DNA of 64,000 nt, taken from the NCBI GenBank assembly GCA_944383695.1, contig CALWQP010000006.1, positions 1-64,000 on the forward strand, given 5' to 3'. This document shows positions 35,221 through 44,539 of this stretch, piece by piece. The notes below the pieces were generated by a model. That model did not search any database. It was not told the DNA's origin and worked only from the letters and a program-made list of their open reading frames with translations. Made by a program: the position numbers and the translations under genes. Positions within the stretch are counted from its first letter, which is position 1. The number at the start of each line of letters is the position of its first letter. The stretch is from an uncultured Mediterraneibacter sp. (GTDB lineage Bacteria > Bacillota > Clostridia > Lachnospirales > Lachnospiraceae).

Positions 35221-36588
35221 TTGAAAAGCAGTAAATACGAGATAGATATGTGCAATGGGTCGATCATGGACAAATTGATTTCTTTCGCACTCCCTCTGAT
35301 GCTTTCAAGCATTCTTCAGCTGATGTTCAACGCTGTGGATATTATCGTTGTGGGAAGGTTCAGCGGCAGTTCGGCTCTAGCTGCAGTCGGCTCCACGACC
35401 GCTTTGATCAATATTTTTACGAATCTGTTTATCGGCATCTCACTGGGGGCAAATGTTCTTGCGGCAAGGTATTTCGCGGCGGGACGCGATAAGGAAATGT
35501 CAGAAGCAGTACATACCGCCATCGCTCTGGCTATGATCAGCGGGGTGCTCATGGCTTTTATAGGCGCCGGGGCTTCCAGGCTGGCCCTTCAACTGATGGA
35601 TACGCCCGGGGATGTGATCGATCAGTCTGTAACCTATATGCGGATTTATTTTATGGGAATGCCGTTTTTCATGCTTTACAACTACGGAGCTGCAATTTTG
35701 CGGGCAGTCGGTGATACGAAGCGGCCTTTGGCTTTTCTGATCGCTGCTGGACTGACCAATGTGGTGCTGGACCTTTTGCTGGTCATTGTGATCCCGCTGG
35801 GAGTGGCGGGCGTGGCGATCGGAACAGTGGCTTCACAGATGATTTCCAGCCTTCTCGTGCTGCGATGCCTCTGTAAGTCGGAGGGAAGCTATAAGCTGCG
35901 ATTTTCCAAGCTTACGCTGAAGCGGATCTATCTGAAGCGGATTTTTCAGGTTGGCATACCTGCCGGTATCCAAAGTACGGTGATCAATTTTTCGAACGCG
36001 CTGCTCCAGTCCTCTGTAAATTCATTTGGTTCGACAGCTATGGCGGGATATACGGCTGCCAATAATATCCTCGGCTTTTTATATGTTGCGGTCAATGCTG
36101 TCACACAGGCCTGTATGAGTTTTACCAGCCAGAATTACAGTGTGGGAAAGCAGAAGCGCATGGACAGGGTGCTTGCAGACTGCATGATCTTATCGATTGG
36201 GGTGTCTGTTGTGCTGGGAGCAGGAGCGTATATTTTCGGCTCACAGGTGCTCAGAATTTATACAGCGGATCCGGATGTGATCCGGTGCGGCCTGGAGATC
36301 CTTTCCATCACCACAGTTCCCTATTTCCTCTGCGGCATTATGGATCTGATTCCCGGAGCCCTGCGCGGAATGGGGCATTCTGCGGTACCGATGATCCTGT
36401 CCGTGATCGGAACGGTGGGAACAAGAATCCTGTGGATCTATGGCTTTTTCCCTCAGCACAGATCCCTGTATTTTCTCTTTGTTTCTTATCCGGGGTCATG
36501 GATCGCTACGATCCTCATGCAGGCGGTATGCTTTTACTTTGTGAGAAAAAAATGTGCGGGGCAGCTGATGGCAGAACGCAGTAAATAA
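35221..36588 (+). CDS. MATE family multidrug/Na+ efflux transporter
   Basis: About 455 residues with twelve predicted membrane segments, the family's normal size. Typical MATE features are PLMLSSILQLMFNAVDIIVVGRFSGSSALAAVGSTT near the N-terminus and GIPAGIQSTVINFSNALLQSSVNSFGSTAMAGYTAA in the second half. It exports cationic compounds in exchange for Na+ or H+; the substrate is unknown. The TTG at 35221, 12 bp after AAGGAG, is the best start. The ATG at 35209 directly abuts the RBS. Confidence 0.87.
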   Translation: MKSSKYEIDMCNGSIMDKLISFALPLMLSSILQLMFNAVDIIVVGRFSGSSALAAVGSTTALINIFTNLFIGISLGANVLAARYFAAGRDKEMSEAVHTAIALAMISGVLMAFIGAGASRLALQLMDTPGDVIDQSVTYMRIYFMGMPFFMLYNYGAAILRAVGDTKRPLAFLIAAGLTNVVLDLLLVIVIPLGVAGVAIGTVASQMISSLLVLRCLCKSEGSYKLRFSKLTLKRIYLKRIFQVGIPAGIQSTVINFSNALLQSSVNSFGSTAMAGYTAANNILGFLYVAVNAVTQACMSFTSQNYSVGKQKRMDRVLADCMILSIGVSVVLGAGAYIFGSQVLRIYTADPDVIRCGLEILSITTVPYFLCGIMDLIPGALRGMGHSAVPMILSVIGTVGTRILWIYGFFPQHRSLYFLFVSYPGSWIATILMQAVCFYFVRKKCAGQLMAERSK

Positions 36589-36631
36589 TAAACAGGAATA
36601 CAGATCAGAAATCTGAAAAAGGAGGTATTTT

Positions 36632-38209
36632 GTGCTCAGGATCACACAGCTGAAGCTCCCGGTGGAGCATACGCAGGAACAGCTTGAAAAAAAACTGCTG
36701 CGCGCGGCGCATATAAAAGAAAATGAGTTGAAAACATATACTGTACGGAAACGCTCTCTTGATGCAAGGAAAAAGCCGGAGCTTTATTATGTTTATACCA
36801 TCGATTTTTCCACAACGAACGAAGAGCGTGCTCTCCGCCTCTCAAAAGGGAAGTTGCAGAAGGCTGCGGAAAAGCCCTATCATGCACCGGCCCATGGGAC
36901 AGAACCGCTCCTGGGAAAGCCGATAGTGATCGGAAGCGGTCCGGCAGGACTGTTCTGTGCTTATATGCTTGCTGTGGAAGGGTATTGTCCTCTGGTCATA
37001 GAACGCGGTGCTCCAGTAAGAGAGCGCCGGGGAGACGTGGAGAAGTTCTGGGAGACAGGAGTCCTTGACACAACATCCAACGTCCAGTTTGGAGAGGGCG
37101 GCGCAGGGACATTTTCTGACGGAAAGCTGAACACACTGGTAAAAGACCCTGTAGGGAGAAACCGGTTTGTGTTGGAGACATTCGTGAAATTCGGCGCGCC
37201 GGAAGATATCCTGTGGGAACAGAAGCCTCACATCGGGACAGACATCCTGATCAATGTAGTGGAAGCTATGAGAAACGAGATCATTCGTCTCGGCGGCGAA
37301 TTCCGGTTCCACAGCAAGGTAACAGATATCCTTCCGGAAGAAAACTGTGTTGTAGTAAATGATGATGAGAAAATAAAGACAGGCGCCGCAGTCTTTGCAG
37401 TGGGACACAGCGCGAGAGATACATTTCAGATGCTCTATGACAGAGGGATATCCATGGAAGCAAAATCTTTCGCGGTCGGGGTGCGCGTGGAACATCCCCA
37501 GCAGATGATAGACGAGACCGCATATGGCAGAACGGACAGGAGCGGGCTTCCGGCGGCCGCCTATAAGCTGACAGAGAAGCTGGACAATGGGAGAGGCGTA
37601 TACACTTTCTGTATGTGTCCCGGAGGATATGTAGTCAATGCCTCCTCTGAACAGGGATACCTGGCGGTCAATGGGATGAGCTACCATGACCGGGCGGGAG
37701 AAAATGCCAACAGCGCAGTCATCGTTACTGTCACAAAAGAAGATTACGGTTCTGACCATGCGCTTGCGGGAGTGCATTTCCAGCGCAGCCTGGAGAAACG
37801 TGCCTGGGAAGAAGGAAAAGGGATGATCCCGGTACAGAGGTTCGAAGATTTCTGTGCCGGCAGGATGAGCAGTGGATTTGGCACTGTTGTTCCGAAAATG
37901 AAGGGCGGATATGCCTTTGGAAATGTAAGGAGTATCTTTCCTGCAGAACTGGCAGCTTCCCTGGAGCAGGGTATGAGAGGCATGGATAAGAAGATACGCG
38001 GCTTTGCGGGAGCGGACGTGCTCTTATCCGGAGTGGAGAGCAGGACGTCTTCCCCGGTCCGCATCCTGCGCGGCGAAGCGTTTACTGGGTCTGTACCGTG
38101 GCTCTACCCGTGCGGTGAGGGCGCCGGGTATGCCGGAGGGATCACTTCGGCCGCAATGGATGGGCTGAAGGTGGCTGAGGCGGTGATCAGGAGATATACG
38201 GCGGTATAG
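36632..38209 (+). CDS. FAD-dependent protein, COG2509 family dehydrogenase
   Basis: 525 residues. After an N-terminal alpha/beta region (about 1-85) comes the FAD-binding motif VIGSGPAGLFCAYML, VIERGAPVRERRGDVEKFW and NVQFGEGGAGTFSDGKLNT, all diagnostic for COG2509 uncharacterised FAD dehydrogenases. Later motifs include FAVGHSARDTFQMLYDRG, FCMCPGGYVVNASSE and YPCGEGAGYAGGITSAAMDGLKVAE. The reaction is unknown. The start is GTG at 36632 with AAAGGAGG upstream. It follows the MATE gene by 43 bp and may be co-transcribed. Confidence 0.9.
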   Translation: MLRITQLKLPVEHTQEQLEKKLLRAAHIKENELKTYTVRKRSLDARKKPELYYVYTIDFSTTNEERALRLSKGKLQKAAEKPYHAPAHGTEPLLGKPIVIGSGPAGLFCAYMLAVEGYCPLVIERGAPVRERRGDVEKFWETGVLDTTSNVQFGEGGAGTFSDGKLNTLVKDPVGRNRFVLETFVKFGAPEDILWEQKPHIGTDILINVVEAMRNEIIRLGGEFRFHSKVTDILPEENCVVVNDDEKIKTGAAVFAVGHSARDTFQMLYDRGISMEAKSFAVGVRVEHPQQMIDETAYGRTDRSGLPAAAYKLTEKLDNGRGVYTFCMCPGGYVVNASSEQGYLAVNGMSYHDRAGENANSAVIVTVTKEDYGSDHALAGVHFQRSLEKRAWEEGKGMIPVQRFEDFCAGRMSSGFGTVVPKMKGGYAFGNVRSIFPAELAASLEQGMRGMDKKIRGFAGADVLLSGVESRTSSPVRILRGEAFTGSVPWLYPCGEGAGYAGGITSAAMDGLKVAEAVIRRYTAV

Positions 38210-38219
38210 AATGCTTTAC

Positions 38220-38376
38220 ACAGTTCAGACGCGCCAATCGCAAAACCGCACCTTCGGCGCTTATCGTGGCTGCGCCACCGTTTTACTCATGTACAGGCGC
38301 TCACTCCATGCATTCGCTCACTCGCAAAATCATGAGAGCATGATTTCTGCTCCTGTTCGATGCATGGCTGAACTGT
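38220..38376 (+). ncRNA. Candidate structured RNA / intergenic repeat with nested pairings
   Basis: The 267-bp gap between the FAD gene and radC holds an ordered set of complementary arms. ACAGTTCAG (38220-38228) pairs with CTGAACTGT (38368-38376). CCATGCAT (38306-38313) pairs with ATGCATGG (38360-38367), directly next to the outer right arm. AAATCATG-AGAG-CATGATTT forms a perfect inner hairpin (about 38327-38346). GGCGC...GCGCC forms a hairpin in the left branch (about 38256-38277). Together this suggests a multi-branch RNA of about 157 nt. No good ORF or intrinsic terminator is present. It may be a non-coding RNA, a 3' element of the upstream gene, or a copy of a dispersed intergenic repeat. 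Confidence 0.5.
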
Positions 38377-38404
38377 TATTCACAGAATTTTAATGACTAA
38401 TGCC

Positions 38405-38433
38405 TATACACTTTTTCTAATTTGTGATAAAAT
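38405..38433 (+). promoter_or_regulatory. Probable radC promoter
   Basis: TATACA (38405-38410) and TAAAAT (38428-38433) are 17 bp apart, with a TGA extended -10. Confidence 0.55.
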
Positions 38434-38476
38434 AAATCATTGTATTGTATCATCGCGCTGATCATAGGATCAAGAT

Positions 38477-39172
38477 ATGAGTAACAGCAATACGATCAAA
38501 GAAATGTATCACGAAGACCGTCCTTATGAGAAATGTGAGCGCTTCGGAGCGGAGAATCTGACGGATGCCGAGCTCCTTGCAGTGCTCCTGCGCACCGGGA
38601 CCAGGGGAGAAAATTCCCTGGAGCTCGCCCACAGGCTTATCCAGTCGGATCTTTCAGGAAGAGGGATCCTGAACATCCATCGCTGGACTTATGAGCAGCT
38701 GACCCGCGTCAGGGGGATCGGCAGGGTGAAAGCGATCCAGATCCTGTGTCTGTCTGAACTGGCAAAACGAATGGCGAGGTCGGCGGCTGTGGGAGGATTA
38801 GACTTTTCTCAGCCCGATACGATCGCGAGATATTATATGGAAGACATGCGGCATCGGGAGAAAGAAACATTGAAGCTCCTTCTCCTGAATACCAAAGCCA
38901 GACTGATCGGGGAACTCAATGTATCAACAGGAACTGTGGATACAGCGCTTGTGTCTCCCCGAGAGCTTTTTATGGAGGCGATCCAAAGAAATGCCGTATC
39001 GATCATCCTCCTTCATAATCATCCGAGCGGAGACCCTGCGCCAAGCCTGGCGGATGTGCAGATCACCCGGCGTATCCATGAAGCAGGAGCGTTGATCGGA
39101 ATCGAACTTCTGGATCACATCATCATTGGGGACAATTGTTTTGTAAGTATGAAGGAAAAAGGGATTTTTTAA
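38477..39172 (+). CDS. radC: RadC family JAB/MPN-domain protein
   Basis: 231 residues. The N-terminal helix-hairpin-helix region includes ELLAVLLRTGTRGENSLELAHRL and LTRVRGIGRVKAIQI. The JAB1/MPN metalloprotease-like domain has the JAMM motif LLHNHPSGDPAPSLAD, with the distal Glu in the N-terminal half of that domain. RadC was linked to DNA repair but its biochemical role is unsettled. In many Firmicutes the gene sits immediately before mreB, as here. Confidence 0.92.
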   Translation: MSNSNTIKEMYHEDRPYEKCERFGAENLTDAELLAVLLRTGTRGENSLELAHRLIQSDLSGRGILNIHRWTYEQLTRVRGIGRVKAIQILCLSELAKRMARSAAVGGLDFSQPDTIARYYMEDMRHREKETLKLLLLNTKARLIGELNVSTGTVDTALVSPRELFMEAIQRNAVSIILLHNHPSGDPAPSLADVQITRRIHEAGALIGIELLDHIIIGDNCFVSMKEKGIF

Positions 39173-39197
39173 TATTAATGAGCATACAAGGGTGTTT

Positions 39198-39224
39198 ATA
39201 ACAGGGGAGTTCATAACAGGGGAG
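39198..39224 (+). repeat. 15-bp tandem duplication of the mreB ribosome binding site
   Basis: ATAACAGGGGAG occurs at 39198-39209 and 39213-39224 (period 15 bp), so two GGGGAG motifs precede the ATG at 39231. Only the second is at a productive distance. Confidence 0.85.
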
Positions 39225-39230
39225 AAAAAT

Positions 39231-40256
39231 ATGCTGGGGAATGTTTATGGTCTTGATCTTGGGACTTATGAGATTAAGATATTTGACAAGAAAAAGGACA
39301 GGATATGGCAGGAAAAAGACGCCATTGCCATGAAAAACAAGCGGTATGTCTATGCGGTTGGAAATGAAGCATACGAGATGTTTGAAAAAGCTCCTGATGA
39401 CATACAGGTTATTTTTCCGATGAAGAATGGTGTCATTGCCCACTTTGATGACATGCAGTATCTGCTCGGCAGCCTGCTGGAGAGCGAGCGGCGTTTTGGG
39501 CGGGGCGATGAATATGTGGTGGCAGTGCCTACGGATGTGACAGAAGTTGAGAAGAAAGCGTTCTATGACCTTGTCTATCATTCAGAAGCGAGAGCAAGAT
39601 CAGTCAGGATCGTTGAAAGAGGGCTGGCTGATGCAGTCGGATTCGGTGTTGACGTGATCCGTGAAAAGGGAGTTTTTGTCGCAAACTTCGGCGGCGGCAC
39701 TACAGAGCTTTCTGTCCTCTCAGAAGGCGGTATGGTGCTGAATCGGCTGCTGAAGACCGGCGGCGAGGATTTTGACTCAGCGATTGCCGCTCTGGTGCGC
39801 CGCACCCAGGATTTCCTGATCGGCAGACTTACGGCAGAGCGTCTGAGGAGAGAATTCGGCATCTTTGACCAGAGCACAGACAGCTCGATCACGGTATCCG
39901 GGAGAGACCTGATCTCAGGAGTACCGGCACAGGCGGAAGTATCCATCAGTCTTGTCCGGGCTGCCATGAAAGAACTGCTGGAAGAATGTGTCCGCGCGAT
40001 CAAAGCCATGATCGACAGGACTCCTCCCAATGTAAGAAATGGAATCCGGGAGAATGGGATCTGCCTGACCGGAGGCATGGCAAACCTGCGTGGACTTGCT
40101 ACATACTTAAGAGAAAGTACCGGGCTTCCCGTAATGACTATGGAGGCTCCTGAGCTGTGCGCGGTAAAAGGACTCCAGCGGATCCTTCAGGACCGCACGT
40201 ATTACAGCAGGCTCACATACTCCATGATGGATGAAGATTACAGGTGGTTAAGATGA
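39231..40256 (+). CDS. mreB: MreB-family rod-shape actin homologue (divergent)
   Basis: About 341 residues of the bacterial actin family. Phosphate-1 motif GLDLGTYEIKIF, phosphate-2 VANFGGGTTELSVL and adenosine motif LTGGMANLRGLATYL are visible. The sequence is divergent from canonical MreB (for instance GTYEIKIF instead of GTANTLVY, and no strongly hydrophobic N-terminal anchor), but it sits directly before mreC and mreD. MreB filaments guide lateral wall synthesis by PBP2 and RodA, both encoded downstream. The ATG at 39231 is chosen on the RBS; the 13-codon upstream extension comes from a 15-bp repeat. The stop overlaps mreC (ATGA). Confidence 0.83.
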   Translation: MLGNVYGLDLGTYEIKIFDKKKDRIWQEKDAIAMKNKRYVYAVGNEAYEMFEKAPDDIQVIFPMKNGVIAHFDDMQYLLGSLLESERRFGRGDEYVVAVPTDVTEVEKKAFYDLVYHSEARARSVRIVERGLADAVGFGVDVIREKGVFVANFGGGTTELSVLSEGGMVLNRLLKTGGEDFDSAIAALVRRTQDFLIGRLTAERLRREFGIFDQSTDSSITVSGRDLISGVPAQAEVSISLVRAAMKELLEECVRAIKAMIDRTPPNVRNGIRENGICLTGGMANLRGLATYLRESTGLPVMTMEAPELCAVKGLQRILQDRTYYSRLTYSMMDEDYRWLR

Positions 40257-41122
40257 AGAAAAAAAATCATATATCACATACAAACAGATATATCCTTATC
40301 GGGCTTTCCGCATTCTGCATTCTTATGATGCTGCTTTCATCGTTTTCAGACAGAGTGTCAGGCCCATTTAAATCTCTTGCAAATGTAACGGTCATCCCAT
40401 TGCAGCAGGGAATCAACCAGATCGGGGGCTGGATGGGAGATATGAAGGATAATTTTTCAACTCTCAAACAGCTGCAGGCAGAAAACAAAAAACTGCAGGA
40501 GCAGGTGGATGCCTTGACGACAGAGAATAATTATCTCCAGGAAGAGAGGTACGAATACGAACGCCTTCAGGAACTCTACAAACTGGATCAGAACTACGCG
40601 GACTATGAGAAGACAGCAGCGCATGTCATTGGAAAAGATTCCGGCAACTGGTTTAGCACTTTTACGATAGACAAGGGGAGCAATGACGGCATTGCGGCAG
40701 ATATGAACGTACTTGCCGGAAGCGGGCTTGTAGGGATCGTCACAGAAGTAGGACCGACATGGGCGAAGGTGCGTTCTATTATCGATGATTCAAATAATGT
40801 CAGTGGAATGGTCCTGTCCACCTCAGATACTTGTGTTGTCAGCGGCGATCTGTCGCTTATGAGTACCGGACAGATCGCATTTGACCAGATGGAGAACAAT
40901 GACAACACTGTATCTGTGGGCGATCAGATCGTCACGTCCTACATCAGTGACAAATATCTTCAGGGCATCCTTATTGGTTCTGTGAGTGAGATCAATGTGG
41001 ATTCCAATAACCTGACTCGTTCCGGATATATCACGCCGACTGTCGATTTCAGGAATATTCAGGAAGTCCTCGTGATCACGACAACAAAAGCAGAGCTTAC
41101 CGGGAAGGGACAGACGGAATAG
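40253..41122 (+). CDS. mreC: Rod shape-determining protein MreC
   Basis: 289 residues. A short cytoplasmic start, one membrane helix (about 12-35, YILIGLSAFCILMMLLSS), and a coiled coil (about 65-110, LKQLQAENKKLQEQVDALTTENNYLQEE) are followed by the extracellular beta-barrel domain with VIGKDSGNWFSTFTIDKGSNDGI, GLVGIVTEVGPTWAKVRSIIDDSNNVS and GDQIVTSYISDKYLQGILIG. It scaffolds the elongasome and activates PBP2. It overlaps mreB by 4 nt. Confidence 0.94.
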   Translation: MKKKNHISHTNRYILIGLSAFCILMMLLSSFSDRVSGPFKSLANVTVIPLQQGINQIGGWMGDMKDNFSTLKQLQAENKKLQEQVDALTTENNYLQEERYEYERLQELYKLDQNYADYEKTAAHVIGKDSGNWFSTFTIDKGSNDGIAADMNVLAGSGLVGIVTEVGPTWAKVRSIIDDSNNVSGMVLSTSDTCVVSGDLSLMSTGQIAFDQMENNDNTVSVGDQIVTSYISDKYLQGILIGSVSEINVDSNNLTRSGYITPTVDFRNIQEVLVITTTKAELTGKGQTE

Positions 41123-41134
41123 GGGAGTGATGAT

Positions 41135-41668
41135 ATGAAGGTAATAAGGGTGAGGCGCATCGCCGTTACGGCGGTCATCATACTGGCGGCATATGTGCTG
41201 CAGACCTCTGTTTTTCCGGCGCTGGCTGTTGCAAATATCAAACCGAATCTGATGCTCATCATCACAGCTTCTTTCGGCTTTATGCGAGGCCCGAGAGAAG
41301 GAATGTTTGTCGGGTTCATATCGGGACTTCTGATCGATATCCAGCATGGGGATATGATCGGATTTTATGCACTGATCTATCTTATTGCGGGATTTGCCAG
41401 CGGCATGTTCAAGCAGATGTTTTTTGATGAAGATATTAAGCTCCCTATCCTGCTGATAGCTGTGAGCGACCTGCTGTATGGGATCGTTATATATTTTCTG
41501 ATGTTCCTTCTCAGGAGCGATTTCGATTTTCTTTACTATTTGAACAGGATCATTATCCCGGAAGCGATCTACACTGTTGCGGTCACTCTTGTAGTGTATC
41601 CGCTGCTTTTATTTATCAACCATAAACTGGAAGCAGAAGAGAAAAGGAGTGCAAGTAAATTTGTTTAG
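41135..41668 (+). CDS. mreD: Rod shape-determining protein MreD
   Basis: 177-residue membrane protein with five or six hydrophobic segments. Typical features are LQTSVFPALAVANIKPNLMLIITASFGFMRGPREGMFVGFISGLLIDIQ near the N-terminus. It is a membrane partner of MreC and PBP2 in the elongasome. The RBS GGGGAG is upstream of ATG. Its last 8 nt overlap the start of the PBP2 gene. Confidence 0.9.
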   Translation: MKVIRVRRIAVTAVIILAAYVLQTSVFPALAVANIKPNLMLIITASFGFMRGPREGMFVGFISGLLIDIQHGDMIGFYALIYLIAGFASGMFKQMFFDEDIKLPILLIAVSDLLYGIVIYFLMFLLRSDFDFLYYLNRIIIPEAIYTVAVTLVVYPLLLFINHKLEAEEKRSASKFV

Positions 41669-44522
41669 AGAAATCATTGACCGGATAAAAGAGGCGATCG
41701 ATTACATCCTGCGGTCCAGGCTTATCGTACTCATTGTTGTGTTCTGTCTGACCTCCTCTGTGCTGGTCGGGCGGCTTTTCTATCTTCAGATCGTAAAAGG
41801 AGAGGATTATCTCGAAAATTATGAACTCCAGATCAGAAGGAGCAAGGAAATAGCGGCAACAAGAGGAAATATTTTTGACCGGAACGGAGAACTCATTGCC
41901 TACAATGAGCTTGCTTATTCTGTAACGATCGAAGATCGGGTTCCAACAGACACAGGCGCGAAAGAAAAGAATGAAATTTTAAATACAGTACTGGACAAGG
42001 TCCTGACGATCGTTGAGAAAAATGGCGATTCTGTTATCGACAGTTTCGGCATCATTCTTGACTCCGCGGGAGAGTATCAGTTCGCAGAGACAAATGAAAC
42101 ACTGAGGCTCCGTTTTGTTGCGGATGTTTACGGCCAGGCTTATGTGGATGACCTGACACAGGAGCAGAGGGAACAGTCGGCCGGAGAAATCATGCATCAT
42201 CTCTGTTCCAAGCGGTATGGGCTTGATGATGAGAACCATGACCCGGCATATATCCTTAAGATGGTCAATATGCGGTATGCCATGGGGCTTAACAGCTATC
42301 AGCAGTATCTCAGTACTACTCTCGCATCAGATGTCAGCACTGAGACCGCGGCAGCCATTATGGAAAATCAGGACTCTCTTACAGGTGTGGATATTACAGA
42401 AGACTCACTGAGAAGATATCCCGATGGGGAGTATTTTGCTTCCATCATCGGATATACCGGAAAGATATCCCAGGAAGAATATGACGCCCTGGACGATGAT
42501 GAAAAGAAGAGATATTCCCTTTCTGACATCGTAGGCAAATCAGGGATTGAACAGACCTTTGACAGTGTGCTCAAAGGCGAAAAAGGCAAACAGACCTTTT
42601 ATGTAGACAATCTCGGGAAGGTCACGGATATTGTCAGTACAGCAGACCCGAAGGCGGGAAATGACGTTTATCTGACGATAGACAAGAACATCCAGATCAC
42701 AGCGTACAAGCTGCTGGAAGAGAAGCTTGCGGGAATCGTCCTGAGCAAACTTACAAATGTTCTGGATTATGATCCGTCTGTTGCGGCCGACACAAAGGAC
42801 ATCATTATCCCGGTGGGAGATGCCTATAACGCTTTCATCGCCAATGGGATCATAGATATGGACCGTTTTGGGAATGAAAATTCCGGAACGGCTGAAAAAG
42901 CAGTATACACCACTTTTACCTCAAAAAAGGAATCTGTTCTCAGTGAACTTTTATCACAGCTCAATAATCCAGAGGCGCCGGCATACAGAGACCTGTCGGA
43001 TGAGATGCAGGCATATATGGATTATGTCTGCGATACAGTGCTAAAAGAATCCACAGGGCTTTTGCTCTCGGATGAGATCGATCCGCAGGATGAGACACAG
43101 ATCGCCTGGGCCAAGGATGAGACGATCAGTCTGTATACTTATCTGAATTATGCAATATCCAGGAATTGGGTCGATACAACAAAGCTTGACAACAGTAATT
43201 ATTCCAGTTCAGAAGAGGTGTATCAGGGGATGGTCGCTTATCTGGAAGAATATTTGCGCGAAGCCAGCCAATTCGACAAACTTCTCTATAAATATCTTAT
43301 AAAATCAGGGGGTATCACAGGCGCTCAGATCTGTGCCATCGCTTATGAGCAGGGGGCTCTGCCAATGGACGAAAATGCATATAACGGTCTGATGAATGGG
43401 ACGGTCAGCGCATACGGATGGCTCTATAATAAGATTGAGACGCTTGAGATCACGCCGGGACAACTGGCGCTGGAGCCGTGCTCGGGCGGTATAGTCGTTA
43501 CAGACCCTAATTCAGGCGATGTGCTTGCCTGTGTATCCTATCCGGGATATGATAATAACCGATTGGCAAACACGATGGATTCGGCATATTACAATAAACT
43601 GAACACCGGATTGGCACGGATTTTTTATAACAGGGCCACTCAGGAACTGACAGCACCCGGTTCCACGTATAAGATGATTTCCGCTGCGGCAGGACTTGAA
43701 GAAGGGGTCATCGGCACCGGGACTTCCATCTACTGTAACGGAGTGTTTGACACGGTCACACCGAGCCCGACATGCTGGATCTATCCCAACGGAGGTCATG
43801 GCTCTTTGAACGTCGTACAGGCAATCCAGCATTCCTGCAATATCTTTTTCTACCAGGTGGGATATGACCTCAGCATGGATGCAGAAGAAAATTATGACAG
43901 TGATATCGGTACGGACAAGCTGGCAAAATATGCAGGGATGTTCGGTCTGAACGAAACCTCCGGACTGGAGATACCGGAGGCGCAGCCGAATATATCCAAT
44001 GAATATTCGATCCAGTCTGCGATCGGACAGGGAAATAATAACTATACGGTCAGCCAGCTCAACCGCTATGTGACTGCAGTTGCAAATAACGGAACTGTAT
44101 ATGATCTGACGCTTATTGACAAGACGACAGATTCTAACGGAAAGCTCATCAAAGATTATGAAGCAGCGGTAAACCATACCATCGATGGGCTCAGCCAGAC
44201 AACATGGAATGTGCTACACACCGGCATGGAGCAGGTGGTAGCCAGCACAGCCTCCTTCAATGGGATTGATTTTACCATGGCGGGCAAGACCGGAACAGCA
44301 CAGCACAATGAACTTCATGCAGACCATGTGCTGTTTGTAGGGTATGCACCGGCCGATACGCCTCAGCTATCCATTGCGGTGCGTATTACTTACGGATACA
44401 ATTCAGGATATGCCGCGGAGGTCGGAAGAGATATTGCGAAAGTATACTTTGATCCGGCCGCAGCGCAGGAAGTGATCACCGGCGGCGCTGCAGATTTGGG
44501 AACTGGTATTGCGGGTGATTAA
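41661..44522 (+). CDS. mrdA: Penicillin-binding protein 2 (elongasome transpeptidase), unusually long
   Basis: About 953 residues. One N-terminal membrane helix (about 20-45) leads to a PBP dimer domain (ATRGNIFDRNGELIAYNELAYSV). The transpeptidase domain has APGSTYKMISA with the active-site Ser near residue 668, HSCN (SxN) near 725, and AGKTGTAQ near 876. Between LLEEKLAGIV (about 360) and GGIVVTDPNSGDVLACVSYPGYD (about 609) lies an insertion of about 245 residues, where most PBP2 proteins go straight from one to the other. The insertion is acidic, helical in character and lacks a known motif. A TTG start with AAGGAG 11 bp upstream is chosen. It cross-links lateral wall peptidoglycan. Confidence 0.93.
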   Translation: MFREIIDRIKEAIDYILRSRLIVLIVVFCLTSSVLVGRLFYLQIVKGEDYLENYELQIRRSKEIAATRGNIFDRNGELIAYNELAYSVTIEDRVPTDTGAKEKNEILNTVLDKVLTIVEKNGDSVIDSFGIILDSAGEYQFAETNETLRLRFVADVYGQAYVDDLTQEQREQSAGEIMHHLCSKRYGLDDENHDPAYILKMVNMRYAMGLNSYQQYLSTTLASDVSTETAAAIMENQDSLTGVDITEDSLRRYPDGEYFASIIGYTGKISQEEYDALDDDEKKRYSLSDIVGKSGIEQTFDSVLKGEKGKQTFYVDNLGKVTDIVSTADPKAGNDVYLTIDKNIQITAYKLLEEKLAGIVLSKLTNVLDYDPSVAADTKDIIIPVGDAYNAFIANGIIDMDRFGNENSGTAEKAVYTTFTSKKESVLSELLSQLNNPEAPAYRDLSDEMQAYMDYVCDTVLKESTGLLLSDEIDPQDETQIAWAKDETISLYTYLNYAISRNWVDTTKLDNSNYSSSEEVYQGMVAYLEEYLREASQFDKLLYKYLIKSGGITGAQICAIAYEQGALPMDENAYNGLMNGTVSAYGWLYNKIETLEITPGQLALEPCSGGIVVTDPNSGDVLACVSYPGYDNNRLANTMDSAYYNKLNTGLARIFYNRATQELTAPGSTYKMISAAAGLEEGVIGTGTSIYCNGVFDTVTPSPTCWIYPNGGHGSLNVVQAIQHSCNIFFYQVGYDLSMDAEENYDSDIGTDKLAKYAGMFGLNETSGLEIPEAQPNISNEYSIQSAIGQGNNNYTVSQLNRYVTAVANNGTVYDLTLIDKTTDSNGKLIKDYEAAVNHTIDGLSQTTWNVLHTGMEQVVASTASFNGIDFTMAGKTGTAQHNELHADHVLFVGYAPADTPQLSIAVRITYGYNSGYAAEVGRDIAKVYFDPAAAQEVITGGAADLGTGIAGD

Positions 44523-44539
44523 GAGATGGGGGATGACAG

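Noticed and set aside
38211-38393. 60-codon plus-strand frame in the 38.2-38.4 kb gap
   Set aside because: No RBS and no protein-like composition. The region is better explained by complementary arms forming RNA structure.
39192-39230. Earlier GTG start for mreB
   Set aside because: The added residues are a FITGE repeat produced by a 15-bp duplication of the RBS region, and the GTG has no RBS of its own.
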